Shown here one piece after another: positions 1 through 8,605 of a DNA stretch of 64,000 nt (position 1 is its first letter; each line of letters opens with the position of its first letter). The stretch is from Agathobacter sp. (GTDB lineage: Bacteria > Bacillota > Clostridia > Lachnospirales > Lachnospiraceae), in assembly GCA_022772675.1 (NCBI GenBank), contig JALEZW010000016.1:62001-126000 (forward strand), written 5' to 3'. Made by a program: the position numbers and the translations under genes. The notes beneath the pieces were generated by a model. That model saw only the letters and a list, made by a program, of their open reading frames with translations. It was not told the DNA's origin and made no database searches.

Positions 1-50
1 AAAAGAATCCATTTCCAGTATGGGAGCATGTTTTTAAAAATTTTACCCAT
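1..50 (-). CDS. N-terminal fragment of a probable ABC exporter (ATPase/permease), cut by window edge
   Basis: Sixteen codons are visible, reading MGKIFKNMLPYWKWIL, before the window ends. An AAGGAG Shine-Dalgarno lies 7 bases before the ATG. This start resembles the conserved beginning of heterodimeric ABC multidrug exporters of Lachnospiraceae, in which a short basic helix (KYMKPYWK-like) precedes the first membrane segment. Family membership rests on these few residues only, so the functional call is tentative, but the ribosome site makes a real gene start likely. Confidence 0.45.
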   Translation of the reverse strand, partial: MGKIFKNMLPYWKWIL

Positions 51-134
51 GCTTTTACTCCTTCCTGTTATTATTTATGATTCAGAACCTCTCCCGATAC
101 ATCCCCCAAAAGCGCACAGCAGTTCGTGCACACT

Positions 135-162
135 TTTATATCCTATCACTACCTTTTTCCAA
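135..162 (-). promoter_or_regulatory. Putative promoter for the left-edge ABC exporter
   Basis: On the minus strand TTGGAA and TATAAA are separated by 16 bases, about 85 bases before the ATG at position 50. It is near the sigma-A consensus but unsupported by other evidence. Confidence 0.35.
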
Positions 163-266
163 TAACAACCATGGAAATCTTAAACTTTTATAAAAACAAC
201 AAGGAAAAAGTTATACTGGAAACAAATTGAAACTGTCTTTGGTAATAATTTGAACCACTGCTTCAA

Positions 267-557
267 TTATTTTCTTTCCATCCACAACAAACTCCGCCTC
301 GGATACTCATGAAGCTTTCCAATCAGTGAATCAAAAAGAGTATTCTTTTCATAGAGAAGCATCCGTACAGCCGCCTGAAATCCAGCTTCTGTCCATGCCT
401 CCTGTCTGGATCCAAATGCCTCTTTTGCGCTGATTTCCTCATCCATCAGCTGGCAGAGTCTTGACACCAGAAACGGATATCCTGATGTGTAATCATGCAA
501 ATCTCCTGCTATACGGGAAATATCCATTCCGGTATGGAAATCCGCCTCATATTCCGA
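267..557 (-). pseudogene. Remnant of an AAA-like ATPase gene
   Basis: The reading frame begins after an in-frame TAG at 558-560 and codes for about 96 residues. They include DYTSGYPFLVSRLCQLMDE, typical of the middle of AAA-like ATPases that are common in Lachnospiraceae genomes. The frame breaks after KLHEYP, where the family normally continues. The Walker A region and the C-terminal part are missing, and no ribosome site precedes the first ATG (524-526). From about 305 to 211 another frame stays open and reads in part DGKKIIEAVVQIITKDSF before a TAA; it may be a frameshifted piece or a different gene remnant. It is a decayed fragment downstream of the glycan operon. Confidence 0.6.
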
Positions 558-564
558 CTAGTCA

Positions 565-589
565 GGCACCTAATATTGGCACCTAATAT
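565..589. repeat. 12-bp tandem duplication at the gltS stop codon
   Basis: GGCACCTAATAT occurs twice (565-576 and 578-589) with one base between. The copies cover the stop codon and last residues (DIRCQY) of the GltS-like gene and sit at the junction with the AAA ATPase remnant. They look like a small duplication or recombination scar. Confidence 0.7.
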
Positions 590-1913
590 CTTGTCGAAAG
601 ATTTTTTTGCAAACAACTAAACAGAATGATGCTACTGCTAATAAAACTATACTCCATAATAATCCATGGCCTTGTATAATCAGCATCGGCGATAGTGATA
701 CTAGCACGAGATCCACGAACGTCAAAAAAATCCATGCAAATCCAAAGTCCTCCAGCACTCCTGATTGAAATTCAGGATCAGTAATCCTCAACAAAATTAC
801 ACCAGTTGCCATCACGCCCGTTGAAAGACCATAAATATAAATACCTCTCTCAAACCAGAAGTTACGGAAAAATCTTGGAGATACTCCCCAAAACCAAATA
901 ATTACAAATAAGAAGCCAATCACTGACAACAGAATAATTGGTACAAGATATGCTATCACAATACTTATATTGATCGAAGCTACTCCGAAAGCAACCAAAT
1001 AGTCTGTCGCACTGCTACCAATGTGTGTAATTATTCTTTTATCAACGTATGCATCAAGTTTTAACAATTTTAAAATACTTTGCAAGATTACTCCACATAC
1101 TAACGCAATTCCATACACTGGAAATGAAATAGAAGGAACAAGTATCTTTAAGCCAGAATTAATTAAATACGCAGTCCCTACCGATACCATAACCAATACG
1201 AAATGCCATGAAAACGTATCCATCGACATTGCATTTACGGTATTCTTACCAAACTCTGTTTGATTATTTTCCTCAACAAGTCCAGTCATCATTTCATTGG
1301 GAAGTTCTTTAACATCCTTAATAATTGCGGTCTTTCCTTTTCTAGCACCAATATTAATTAAGATTACACCGCCGATAATACCACCCAGAAGTCCAATGGT
1401 AGCAAATGTTTGTGCCACACTAGTAGCAGCTGACCATCCATTTTCTTCTAACACTCCTCCAATTGCAGCAGCTGTTCCATGTCCACCAATAAAACCAGCA
1501 GGAACCATAAGACCAAAAGCTTTATCAATATTATTAAAAATAAGCGGTATTATTGTTACACCAAGTAAAATAAAGAAAGCATATTGTCCAATTTCTGCGG
1601 CAGCATTTACCAAAAACGTATCACCAACATTATTAAACATTGATTTAAAAGTAACCCTTCTCTTATTCCCAATAAACATCGAACTGAAAACCACGGCTAT
1701 CAAGATACCCGAATAACTTGATATTTGATTGCTAAAAGGCAACAAATTCAAAAACTGTGGTCCGAGAAACAATCCCAGAAATCCAGCTATCAAAGCAGCA
1801 GGAATATACAATTTCTGAATTATTTTTACTTTTGTTCTAATCACTTTACCAACAAAAAGTAAAGCAGACATGATTGCTACATCGTACAATAAGCTTGTCG
1901 CATTATAATCCAC
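570..1913 (-). CDS. gltS: GltS-family sodium/glutamate symporter
   Basis: The 447-residue protein is highly hydrophobic with about a dozen predicted membrane segments and matches the Na+/glutamate symporter (GltS) family in length and layout. A glycine-rich segment, GLMVPAGFIGGHGTAAAIGG, near residue 140 is the family's transport signature, and a related repeat lies in the second half. It would import glutamate with sodium at the cytoplasmic membrane. It begins 3 bases after the ATP-grasp gene and is the last gene of the glycan operon. That position is unusual for a nutrient transporter and suggests supply of an amino acid, or export of a related metabolite, for the ligase next door. The extreme C-terminus was altered by a 12-bp duplication. 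Confidence 0.85.
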   Translation of the reverse strand: MDYNATSLLYDVAIMSALLFVGKVIRTKVKIIQKLYIPAALIAGFLGLFLGPQFLNLLPFSNQISSYSGILIAVVFSSMFIGNKRRVTFKSMFNNVGDTFLVNAAAEIGQYAFFILLGVTIIPLIFNNIDKAFGLMVPAGFIGGHGTAAAIGGVLEENGWSAATSVAQTFATIGLLGGIIGGVILINIGARKGKTAIIKDVKELPNEMMTGLVEENNQTEFGKNTVNAMSMDTFSWHFVLVMVSVGTAYLINSGLKILVPSISFPVYGIALVCGVILQSILKLLKLDAYVDKRIITHIGSSATDYLVAFGVASINISIVIAYLVPIILLSVIGFLFVIIWFWGVSPRFFRNFWFERGIYIYGLSTGVMATGVILLRITDPEFQSGVLEDFGFAWIFLTFVDLVLVSLSPMLIIQGHGLLWSIVLLAVASFCLVVCKKIFRQDIRCQY

Positions 1914-1916
1914 TCA

Positions 1917-2897
1917 TTAATCCTCCTCAATTTTAGTAATGTATTCTTCATACTTTCTGGCCATATACATATTATGTTTAAATTCAAAATCATCAATAGA
2001 CAGGTGATTAAAAGCTCTCATGTGATTTCCAACACAATCATAACCAGCCATACAAGAAAATTCGCATCCTGCAGAAAATCTTGGGTTACACTCAACCAAA
2101 TAATATGTCCCATCCTTGCAACGAAGGAATTCAAAATTCACGCATCCAATAACCCCGAGAACATCCGCCATTTTCTTGCACGCTTCTTCAAGAAGCTTAT
2201 CTTGATAAATGTATACCGTCAAACCACAATTGTTGGAAGTTCGAAGAAGGCTTCCCAATCTTGTAATTGCGACAACATTATGGGGTTCTGATTGACGAAC
2301 AATCTCAACCATAACACATTCGCCCTCAATATATGGCTGCACAATATATTTTTTCTGATCTGCGGTTTGCTTGAATTGTTCCCATTCTTCATTAGTATAT
2401 ATAAATCTAAGACCTTGACTACTGCGACCATCATATGGTTTACAAACCAACGGGAACTTCCAAGGAATATCTTCAAGAACAGAGGATAACATTCGAGTTG
2501 GAATGGTGTTAATATCAGGACAATTAATGTCTATATAATCGGCAAGTTTCTTCTTGTTCCTAATAATATCTAAAGAGTTTTGGGGAGAAATACATAAACA
2601 TATTCCATTTTCTATAAACCAATCCCTGTTATTATTAAAAAAATCAACATCAATATCTGTTAGTGGCAAAATGTAATTTATTCTTTCATTCAAACATATT
2701 TCTTTTATGAATGATAAAAAAGATTGGGTATTGACTGATAGAGGTGCTCTATAAAAAGCATCAACATTATTCGCATCAACAACCCATTCCTTGGGGTAAA
2801 TATCGCAACCTACTACCCGGTAATTGTGCTGTTTAAGGCTTTTAATCACAATATCTCCAGCCACCGAACCTATAGAAGTAACTAATGCTGTTTTCAT
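1917..2897 (-). CDS. ATP-grasp ligase (carbamoyl-phosphate-synthase-like / PylC-like)
   Basis: The 326-residue protein has an N-terminal pre-ATP-grasp Rossmann-like fold (ALVTSIGSVAGDIVIKSL). An ATP-grasp domain follows: PLVCKPYDGRSSQGLRF near 150 binds ATP, YIVQPYIEGECVMVE near 190 forms the lid, and VECNPRFSAG at 268 carries the metal-binding Glu and Asn. Such enzymes join a carboxylate to an amine through an acyl-phosphate. The likely role, inferred from the DegT aminotransferase before it and GltS after it, is to attach an amino acid to an amino sugar. The substrate cannot be read from sequence. An AGAGGAAGG ribosome site supports the start. Confidence 0.75.
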   Translation of the reverse strand: MKTALVTSIGSVAGDIVIKSLKQHNYRVVGCDIYPKEWVVDANNVDAFYRAPLSVNTQSFLSFIKEICLNERINYILPLTDIDVDFFNNNRDWFIENGICLCISPQNSLDIIRNKKKLADYIDINCPDINTIPTRMLSSVLEDIPWKFPLVCKPYDGRSSQGLRFIYTNEEWEQFKQTADQKKYIVQPYIEGECVMVEIVRQSEPHNVVAITRLGSLLRTSNNCGLTVYIYQDKLLEEACKKMADVLGVIGCVNFEFLRCKDGTYYLVECNPRFSAGCEFSCMAGYDCVGNHMRAFNHLSIDDFEFKHNMYMARKYEEYITKIEED

Positions 2898-3086
2898 TTT
2901 TATCCTTCCTCTTAATGAATTGTGTTACAATATAAATGAATATCATAATCGATCATTACTCAAATCCATCTCTGTTAAGACAACATCTGTACTTTCACAT
3001 ATATAAATGCATGATATGGATTGATACTATATTAATTAAATTTCGTGTCCACATCTGTCGATTTTTGAGTTCTGTCTCCATATCAA

Positions 3087-4193
3087 TCACTTCAATATAA
3101 TGTCACAAATTTTATCTACGTCTTCCAAGCTCATATCAGCATAAAGAGGAAGTGTAAGTACCCTCAATGCTGTATGCTGAGCAATCGGAGTCTTTTCAGT
3201 TCCCGCTGTTGGGTAGTTCCGATAACATTCAAAGCTATTTGTAAGAGGATAGAAATACTTTCTTGCCCCAATTCCTACTTCTGCTAATTTTTCAAAGACT
3301 TCATTCCGGGTGTATTTATAGCTGTCGAATACAACTGGGAAGTATGCGTAGTTACTTTCTACTCCTTCTTGTATTTTAGTCAATTTAATTCCTTCCACAC
3401 CTTCAAGTCTCTCTCTATATCTCTCAACAACTTTCTTTCTCTTCGTAATTTCCTCATCCAGGTGTCGAAGGTTGCAAAGACCCATAGCAGCCTGGAACTC
3501 ATTCATCTTGGCATTGCCACCTATGTAATCCACTTCCTCGGGCCCATGGATTCCAAAATTCTTCATGTCATTTAAAAGCTGTACCCATGAATCATTGTGA
3601 AAACATACTGCGCCACCTTCAATCGTGTTAAAAACCTTGGTCGCATGAAAACTGTACATGGTAGCGTCCCCAAAGACAGCCAATGACTTTCCTTTATATT
3701 TCACAGCAAAGGCATGCGCTGCATCATAAATAACCTTAAGACCATATTTTTTTGAAATCCGGCTAATCTCTTCCACATCGCACATATTTCCATAGACATG
3801 AACCGGAACGATAGCGACGGTCCGGTCCGTAATCAATGATTCTATTCTCGACACATCTATCGTGTAATCCCTGTCGTTAATATCACAGAATACCGGAACC
3901 AGCCCATTTCTAACAATTGCATGGGTTGTAGACGCAAAGGTAAATGGAGATGTGATAACTTCTCCTCCCTTTGGAAGGTTAAGCGCATTAATTGCATTTT
4001 CCAGCGCAAGGTGACCATTTGTGTAGAGTGCCACATGTGGCACTCCAAGATACTCTTCCAGTATTTTTTGAAATTTCTGATGTTTCACTCCCATATTTGT
4101 AAGCCAATGAGTATCCCAGAGATCACGGATTTCTTCCATATACTCATCCAAATCCGGCAATGATGAACGTGTCACCAAAATATTCTGTTCCAT
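3087..4193 (-). CDS. DegT/DnrJ/EryC1/StrS-family sugar aminotransferase
   Basis: PLP-dependent aminotransferase of about 368 residues that would convert a nucleotide-linked keto-sugar to an amino sugar, usually with glutamate as donor. The PLP-binding DAAHAF lies near 157 and the Schiff-base lysine is in SFHATKVFN (K186). I start it at the internal ATG (MEQNILVT), 7 residues inside the longest frame, because AAGGAG lies 7 bases before it. This is the second aminotransferase in the glycan operon and is distinct from the PglE-like one. It lies between the flippase and the ATP-grasp gene, so a modified amino sugar is likely. Confidence 0.85.
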   Translation of the reverse strand: MEQNILVTRSSLPDLDEYMEEIRDLWDTHWLTNMGVKHQKFQKILEEYLGVPHVALYTNGHLALENAINALNLPKGGEVITSPFTFASTTHAIVRNGLVPVFCDINDRDYTIDVSRIESLITDRTVAIVPVHVYGNMCDVEEISRISKKYGLKVIYDAAHAFAVKYKGKSLAVFGDATMYSFHATKVFNTIEGGAVCFHNDSWVQLLNDMKNFGIHGPEEVDYIGGNAKMNEFQAAMGLCNLRHLDEEITKRKKVVERYRERLEGVEGIKLTKIQEGVESNYAYFPVVFDSYKYTRNEVFEKLAEVGIGARKYFYPLTNSFECYRNYPTAGTEKTPIAQHTALRVLTLPLYADMSLEDVDKICDIILK

Positions 4194-4286
4194 GGCAATC
4201 TCCTTTCCTGCCATATTTTTCTTACAAATCTATCTGCAAGATCACAATACAATTTAAATGCTTCTGATTTCAAGCCATTACTTTTC

Positions 4287-5738
4287 TCATTTTACACGCT
4301 TCAAAACTTGATTCATAACAGATTGAACGACATCTTTTAGATATTCAAAGGATTCCAATTTTAATACTATAGAACCCCCAATATAAATAGCTGCTCCTGT
4401 CATAACCTGAATTGCCAATTTTACAATTAGTGACAACGGAATTTTTCCTATTAGCAGAACAATTATACCCATAAACACGGCAAGTCCTACCGCAGGAAAA
4501 ATATCCTTCATCTGTTCCCAAAAACTGTAGTCCAACAGTTTCCAATTTGGCCATGAATTGATAATCATACTGATCACAGTACTGACCAGCAGACTGTATG
4601 CCATTGCTTTTACCCCAAACCACATAGTAGTCAATAAAAGTGTCATCCCTACTGCTTTTTTCATGATTTCCAATTTTAAAAATAAATCACTTCGCCCCAT
4701 CGCATTGATTGCATTCAAATTCGCGGTATGTATCGGCCAGAACATATAGGTAATACAGAAAATCTGTAGATACGTTACACACGGCAACCACTTATCCGTT
4801 AGAACAAGACGTACAACAGTTTCCGCACAAAATGCCAGTCCCATCATTAACGGAGCCATGATATAGGTGCTTATTTTAATGGCTTTACGTGTTATTATTT
4901 TGATCTGTTCATGAGAATCCTGCAATTTAGACATCGTTGGCAGCAAAACACTATCTATAGAACTATTAATATTTGACACAATAGCCAAAGGGAATTTATC
5001 ACCCTGATTATAAAATGCTAAATCAGATGAAGAATACATTTTTCCAATGATCAAGTTCCGTAAATTATTATATATAGTCCCAAGCAGCGTTGATACTAAC
5101 AATTTCCATCCAAATGAGAGCAATCCCTTCAATCGTCTCCATGAAAATAATTTTTGGGGACGCCATTTAACTGTAATCCATAAAATCAAGGTATCAACCG
5201 CAGTATTAGAGAGTTGTTGAACAACTAGTGCCCATACCCCACCTCCCATACATGCTATCCATATTCCAAGACCAGCAGACATGAGCGTTCCACCAATGGT
5301 AGAAAAGAAAAAACGTTTAAATAACATATTTCTCGAAACATAAGCCTGCTGTATTCCTTTGACCCCTGAAATCACAATTGTCAAACTCATTACTCTCACA
5401 ACAGATGTCAATGCTGGATCATTATAAAACACAGCGATAAAAGGTGCTGCCAGAAACATTCCCGCATACAATACTACGCAGACAAAAAAATTGAAATAAA
5501 AAACAGAAGAAAAATCCAAATCATCTGCATCTTTTTTTTGTATCAAAGCTGTTCCTAATCCACTATCTACAAAAACCTGCAGAATCGTAGTAAAAACCGT
5601 TATCAATGAAATTGTTCCATAATCCTCTGGTGCAAGAATACGCGCAAGAATAATAGAAACAATAAATGTAACAATCTGTGCACCACAGCGTTCAGCAAAA
5701 CGCCAAAAAAAATTCTTTACAATATTTAAATTACTCAT
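4287..5738 (-). CDS. Polysaccharide flippase (Wzx-like, MOP superfamily)
   Basis: A 483-residue membrane protein with about 12 to 14 helices. The N-terminal region (NFFWRFAERCGAQIVTFIVS, then LAPEDYGTISL) is typical of polysaccharide-transport flippases of the Wzx/TuaB type. It would move the undecaprenyl-pyrophosphate-linked oligosaccharide across the membrane. It lies downstream of the glycosyltransferases, as in Wzx/Wzy-type loci. A Wzx-dependent pathway is compatible both with polymer formation and with transfer of the glycan to protein. Confidence 0.88.
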   Translation of the reverse strand: MSNLNIVKNFFWRFAERCGAQIVTFIVSIILARILAPEDYGTISLITVFTTILQVFVDSGLGTALIQKKDADDLDFSSVFYFNFFVCVVLYAGMFLAAPFIAVFYNDPALTSVVRVMSLTIVISGVKGIQQAYVSRNMLFKRFFFSTIGGTLMSAGLGIWIACMGGGVWALVVQQLSNTAVDTLILWITVKWRPQKLFSWRRLKGLLSFGWKLLVSTLLGTIYNNLRNLIIGKMYSSSDLAFYNQGDKFPLAIVSNINSSIDSVLLPTMSKLQDSHEQIKIITRKAIKISTYIMAPLMMGLAFCAETVVRLVLTDKWLPCVTYLQIFCITYMFWPIHTANLNAINAMGRSDLFLKLEIMKKAVGMTLLLTTMWFGVKAMAYSLLVSTVISMIINSWPNWKLLDYSFWEQMKDIFPAVGLAVFMGIIVLLIGKIPLSLIVKLAIQVMTGAAIYIGGSIVLKLESFEYLKDVVQSVMNQVLKRVK

Positions 5739-5749
5739 TACTCTATACG

Positions 5750-6697
5750 CTATTGTTCTCCAAAATACTTTTTACAATAATTTACAAATTCTTCTGCGGA
5801 CTGTTTCCCTTCTTGATTTATCATAACATATCTTTCTCTTGCCTTATTTGCAGTTCTTCTTGCCCACTCAATCTCGTCGTTATCAAAACTGTAGGCAACA
5901 CCATATTTTTCCTCAATTGAGTCGCAATAGTCTTCCCAAGTCTTTCCCACTTCTGGTATCACTACAGAGATACATCCACAAATAGCTGCAATGCTGGAAT
6001 ATGCAGTCTGAGTATCATAAGAAATACAATATTCACACTGGTTAAAAATCTCCACCTTTTCTTTCTCTGGCAAATCATCAACTACAATTCCATCTAATTT
6101 TTCAGGTAAATCTAATCGCTTAGCTCCTTTTCGAACTACATAACATTTTCCACTTCTTTTTCCATAATTTTTCTGTCTATACAAATCCAAATTAAAATAT
6201 GGTGTATATAGTTTACGCTTCATTGGATTCAACTTCATATCATTAAAAACATCTCTATATGTAAAAAAAAGATCATCCTTCCCATATGCACTTTCATCAT
6301 AACGATTATAATATAGCAACCACCGCACAACTTTTCTTGCATGTAAGAAATTCCCATATATCATATCCGGATAAACAACAATTGTATTTTTGTCAGCTAT
6401 TGGAATTTCTTTCTTTTTACATTTCTTAACGCAAACATTAACATATCCATTAAAACTGATTTTTTTTGAAAAGAAATTGTCACCCAGGATATTGACACAA
6501 AGTTCTTTTAATCTGTCTTTTATTGTAAATCCAATCTGTTTAAACCAAAAATATAATTTTCTCCCTTTTTTATAACATGTTTGTCCCACATAATATATTG
6601 ACGCATCATATCCAAGTTGTGTCAAATAATTGCAAAGCGTATGTAAAACAATAGCTCCTCCGCACCCTGGTCTCAAAGAAACAATCACAAACTTCAT
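5750..6697 (-). CDS. Probable glycosyltransferase of unassigned family
   Basis: A 315-residue soluble protein opening with VIVSLRPGCGGAIVLHTLCN, which resembles the nucleotide-sugar or acceptor loop of GT-B transferases. The C-terminal half has SYDTQTAYSSIAAICGCISV followed by a conserved VVIPEVGK, resembling WavQ-like polysaccharide proteins. Its start overlaps the preceding gene's stop by 4 bases (ATGA), showing tight coupling. AT-rich coding compared with the rest of the window is typical of transferred surface-glycan genes. The enzymatic role is inferred from context and weak resemblance. Confidence 0.55.
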   Translation of the reverse strand: MKFVIVSLRPGCGGAIVLHTLCNYLTQLGYDASIYYVGQTCYKKGRKLYFWFKQIGFTIKDRLKELCVNILGDNFFSKKISFNGYVNVCVKKCKKKEIPIADKNTIVVYPDMIYGNFLHARKVVRWLLYYNRYDESAYGKDDLFFTYRDVFNDMKLNPMKRKLYTPYFNLDLYRQKNYGKRSGKCYVVRKGAKRLDLPEKLDGIVVDDLPEKEKVEIFNQCEYCISYDTQTAYSSIAAICGCISVVIPEVGKTWEDYCDSIEEKYGVAYSFDNDEIEWARRTANKARERYVMINQEGKQSAEEFVNYCKKYFGEQ

Positions 6698-7668
6698 ATC
6701 TCTTCCCCAATTCTATTTCCCGTTATATCTAATCCGAATCTTTCCAACCATGCTTTAAACGCATAATGCTGATAAACTGCTTCCTCCAATTGTTTAATAG
6801 GTTTATTTAAAAATTCAGGCAAGTTATTTATATCATCTTTTCCTACGATGAAAACATTATCTGGATGATACAAAGGTTCATTAACCAATTCTTCATTATT
6901 TGAAATTAATTTCTTGTGAAAGTACAGTGCTTCTAATGGTCGTAAAGTCATCCATTTATTGTCTGGTTCCACGATATCTAAAATTGCTCTGGACTTTTTT
7001 ACTATTTCATAATACTCATTCTCAGCAATTGCCGACTTTAATTCAAATGGCCTGTTTTTCCCTCTAGAATGATACAATACTTTAATATATGTACTTAATC
7101 CTTTCTTTTCACATATACTATAAAAATCAGATAATATTTGCACCCGATTATAATATATCTTTCCGACACTACCTACAAACATAATATCATAAAGCATTTT
7201 ATCTGGTTCCATTATGTTTTCATATATTTTTGAATCAACTGGTAAAAAAGTCGGATTATATTTCAAATTAAAATTTAAAGAATCATTCTTACTAAAGGAC
7301 CATTTTTCACATACCTCACTTTTAACCTTATCAGGTAATATCGTTTTAATTGCTGGATCCCACCAGTATATTATTCTCCGAACAGCTGGGTATCTTTTTC
7401 TTAAAATCTGAAATAATCTATATGTAGATTTATATGCAATAGCAATAACTGCCTCATATTGCTCTATTTCCTTCCACCACTCTCCAAACCATATTTGAAA
7501 TCCCGGTAAATTGAAATTACACCAAATTTTTCGTATCATTCTTATCAAAATATTATGATACGGATAATATATGGCTTCTGTTACTACTCCATCAACACTA
7601 TTCATTCCACTTTTACTAAGTTTGTTTTCTCTTTCTCCGATAGCCATCAAAATAAGTACTTTTTTCAT
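6694..7668 (-). CDS. Probable glycosyltransferase (CgeB-like / GT-B)
   Basis: A 324-residue protein. The middle reads YDIMFVGSVGKIYYNRVQIL and is followed by a C-terminal LRPLEALYFHKKLISNN. This pattern resembles the donor-binding half of GT-B glycosyltransferases of the CgeB/DUF3880 kind, where a glutamate in the RPLEAL motif contacts the nucleotide sugar. It sits among glycosyltransferase genes and overlaps the next gene by 4 bases. Sugar and acceptor are unknown. It is AT-rich. Confidence 0.6.
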   Translation of the reverse strand: MKKVLILMAIGERENKLSKSGMNSVDGVVTEAIYYPYHNILIRMIRKIWCNFNLPGFQIWFGEWWKEIEQYEAVIAIAYKSTYRLFQILRKRYPAVRRIIYWWDPAIKTILPDKVKSEVCEKWSFSKNDSLNFNLKYNPTFLPVDSKIYENIMEPDKMLYDIMFVGSVGKIYYNRVQILSDFYSICEKKGLSTYIKVLYHSRGKNRPFELKSAIAENEYYEIVKKSRAILDIVEPDNKWMTLRPLEALYFHKKLISNNEELVNEPLYHPDNVFIVGKDDINNLPEFLNKPIKQLEEAVYQHYAFKAWLERFGLDITGNRIGEEI

Positions 7669-7696
7669 TTCTCACCCAGTTAAACAATATATTTAA

Positions 7697-8587
7697 TTAC
7701 ACATATCTTATTTTCCAAAAAAAATATAATAAAACCCCAAAAATATAATTACAGGAAATCAAGATTTTTGCATTGCTTCTATCAATAATCTCCCAATATG
7801 CAAGACCTGCAAATTTTCCATAGCATACAAAAAGCCAGGCTCTCTTTATTCTTTCTCTCAGTGGAAAGTGCTTATCAAAACTGACTTTAGAATTATCCAT
7901 GCCTCCAAGTGGACAGGAAATTCTCAGTTTCCTCCCCTGCTTTGTCAATCCTCCTTCAAGATACTCACAAAGATAAATAATCCTATTACAATACATCATA
8001 GAATATTTTAAATAAATCTGACGCCAAATATAATCCTCTCCTATAAACTTTTCCCCGGAATAAACTGGAAATCTAAATTGCTTTAATATATCGCTCCTAA
8101 AGACCTCCGCCTTATCACCACTGATATTATGAGAAAACATTGCATCGATCATATCATAAGTTCCATCCTCCAACTCCGAATATCCGATACATGTTCCATC
8201 CTCATGTCCTTTTAAAAACACGCATCCTGCAACCTCTTTATCGTCACGTTTTTTCCATGTCTCTTCTATGATTTCGGTAGCATCCGGAATTAATGTGTCA
8301 TCACTATCTACTATAAGTGCAAGCTCTGTCTCTAAATTTGAAAATGCTACATTTAATGCAGTATGTTTTCCCCCATTATCTTTTTGATAAAATCGAATCT
8401 CAAAATCACTTTCTCCTATAATTTGATCCATTTCTTTCTTTATCTCATCCGTGCTTCCATCATCTATGACCATCCAAATGAAATTTTTATTTTTTTGTTT
8501 TATCAAACTATCAAACAATTTATTTATTAGCGATGCCCTATTATATACTGGAGTTATGATAGTCAACAATTTTTGCATATTCTTCAA
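7697..8587 (-). CDS. Family 2 glycosyltransferase
   Basis: A 296-residue GT-A protein. The N-terminus LLTIITPVYNRASLINKLFD, the motif IDDGSTD near 42 and the metal-binding LIVDSDDT near 92 identify the family. It would transfer a sugar from a nucleotide donor to the growing lipid-linked oligosaccharide at the inner face of the membrane. The C-terminal stretch is hydrophobic (YIFGVLLYFFWKI), suggesting membrane association. It follows the GT4 gene by 18 bases within the operon. Confidence 0.88.
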   Translation of the reverse strand: MKNMQKLLTIITPVYNRASLINKLFDSLIKQKNKNFIWMVIDDGSTDEIKKEMDQIIGESDFEIRFYQKDNGGKHTALNVAFSNLETELALIVDSDDTLIPDATEIIEETWKKRDDKEVAGCVFLKGHEDGTCIGYSELEDGTYDMIDAMFSHNISGDKAEVFRSDILKQFRFPVYSGEKFIGEDYIWRQIYLKYSMMYCNRIIYLCEYLEGGLTKQGRKLRISCPLGGMDNSKVSFDKHFPLRERIKRAWLFVCYGKFAGLAYWEIIDRSNAKILISCNYIFGVLLYFFWKIRYV

Positions 8588-8605
8588 ACAACCTCAATTC
8601 TTAAA

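Noticed and set aside
2219-2476. Small minus-strand frame inside the ATP-grasp gene
   Set aside because: It overlaps the gene in another frame and resembles no protein.
2898-3086. Promoter for the ATP-grasp and gltS genes
   Set aside because: The AT-rich gap has TATA-like hexamers but no convincing -35 at correct spacing, so I keep the genes in the main operon.
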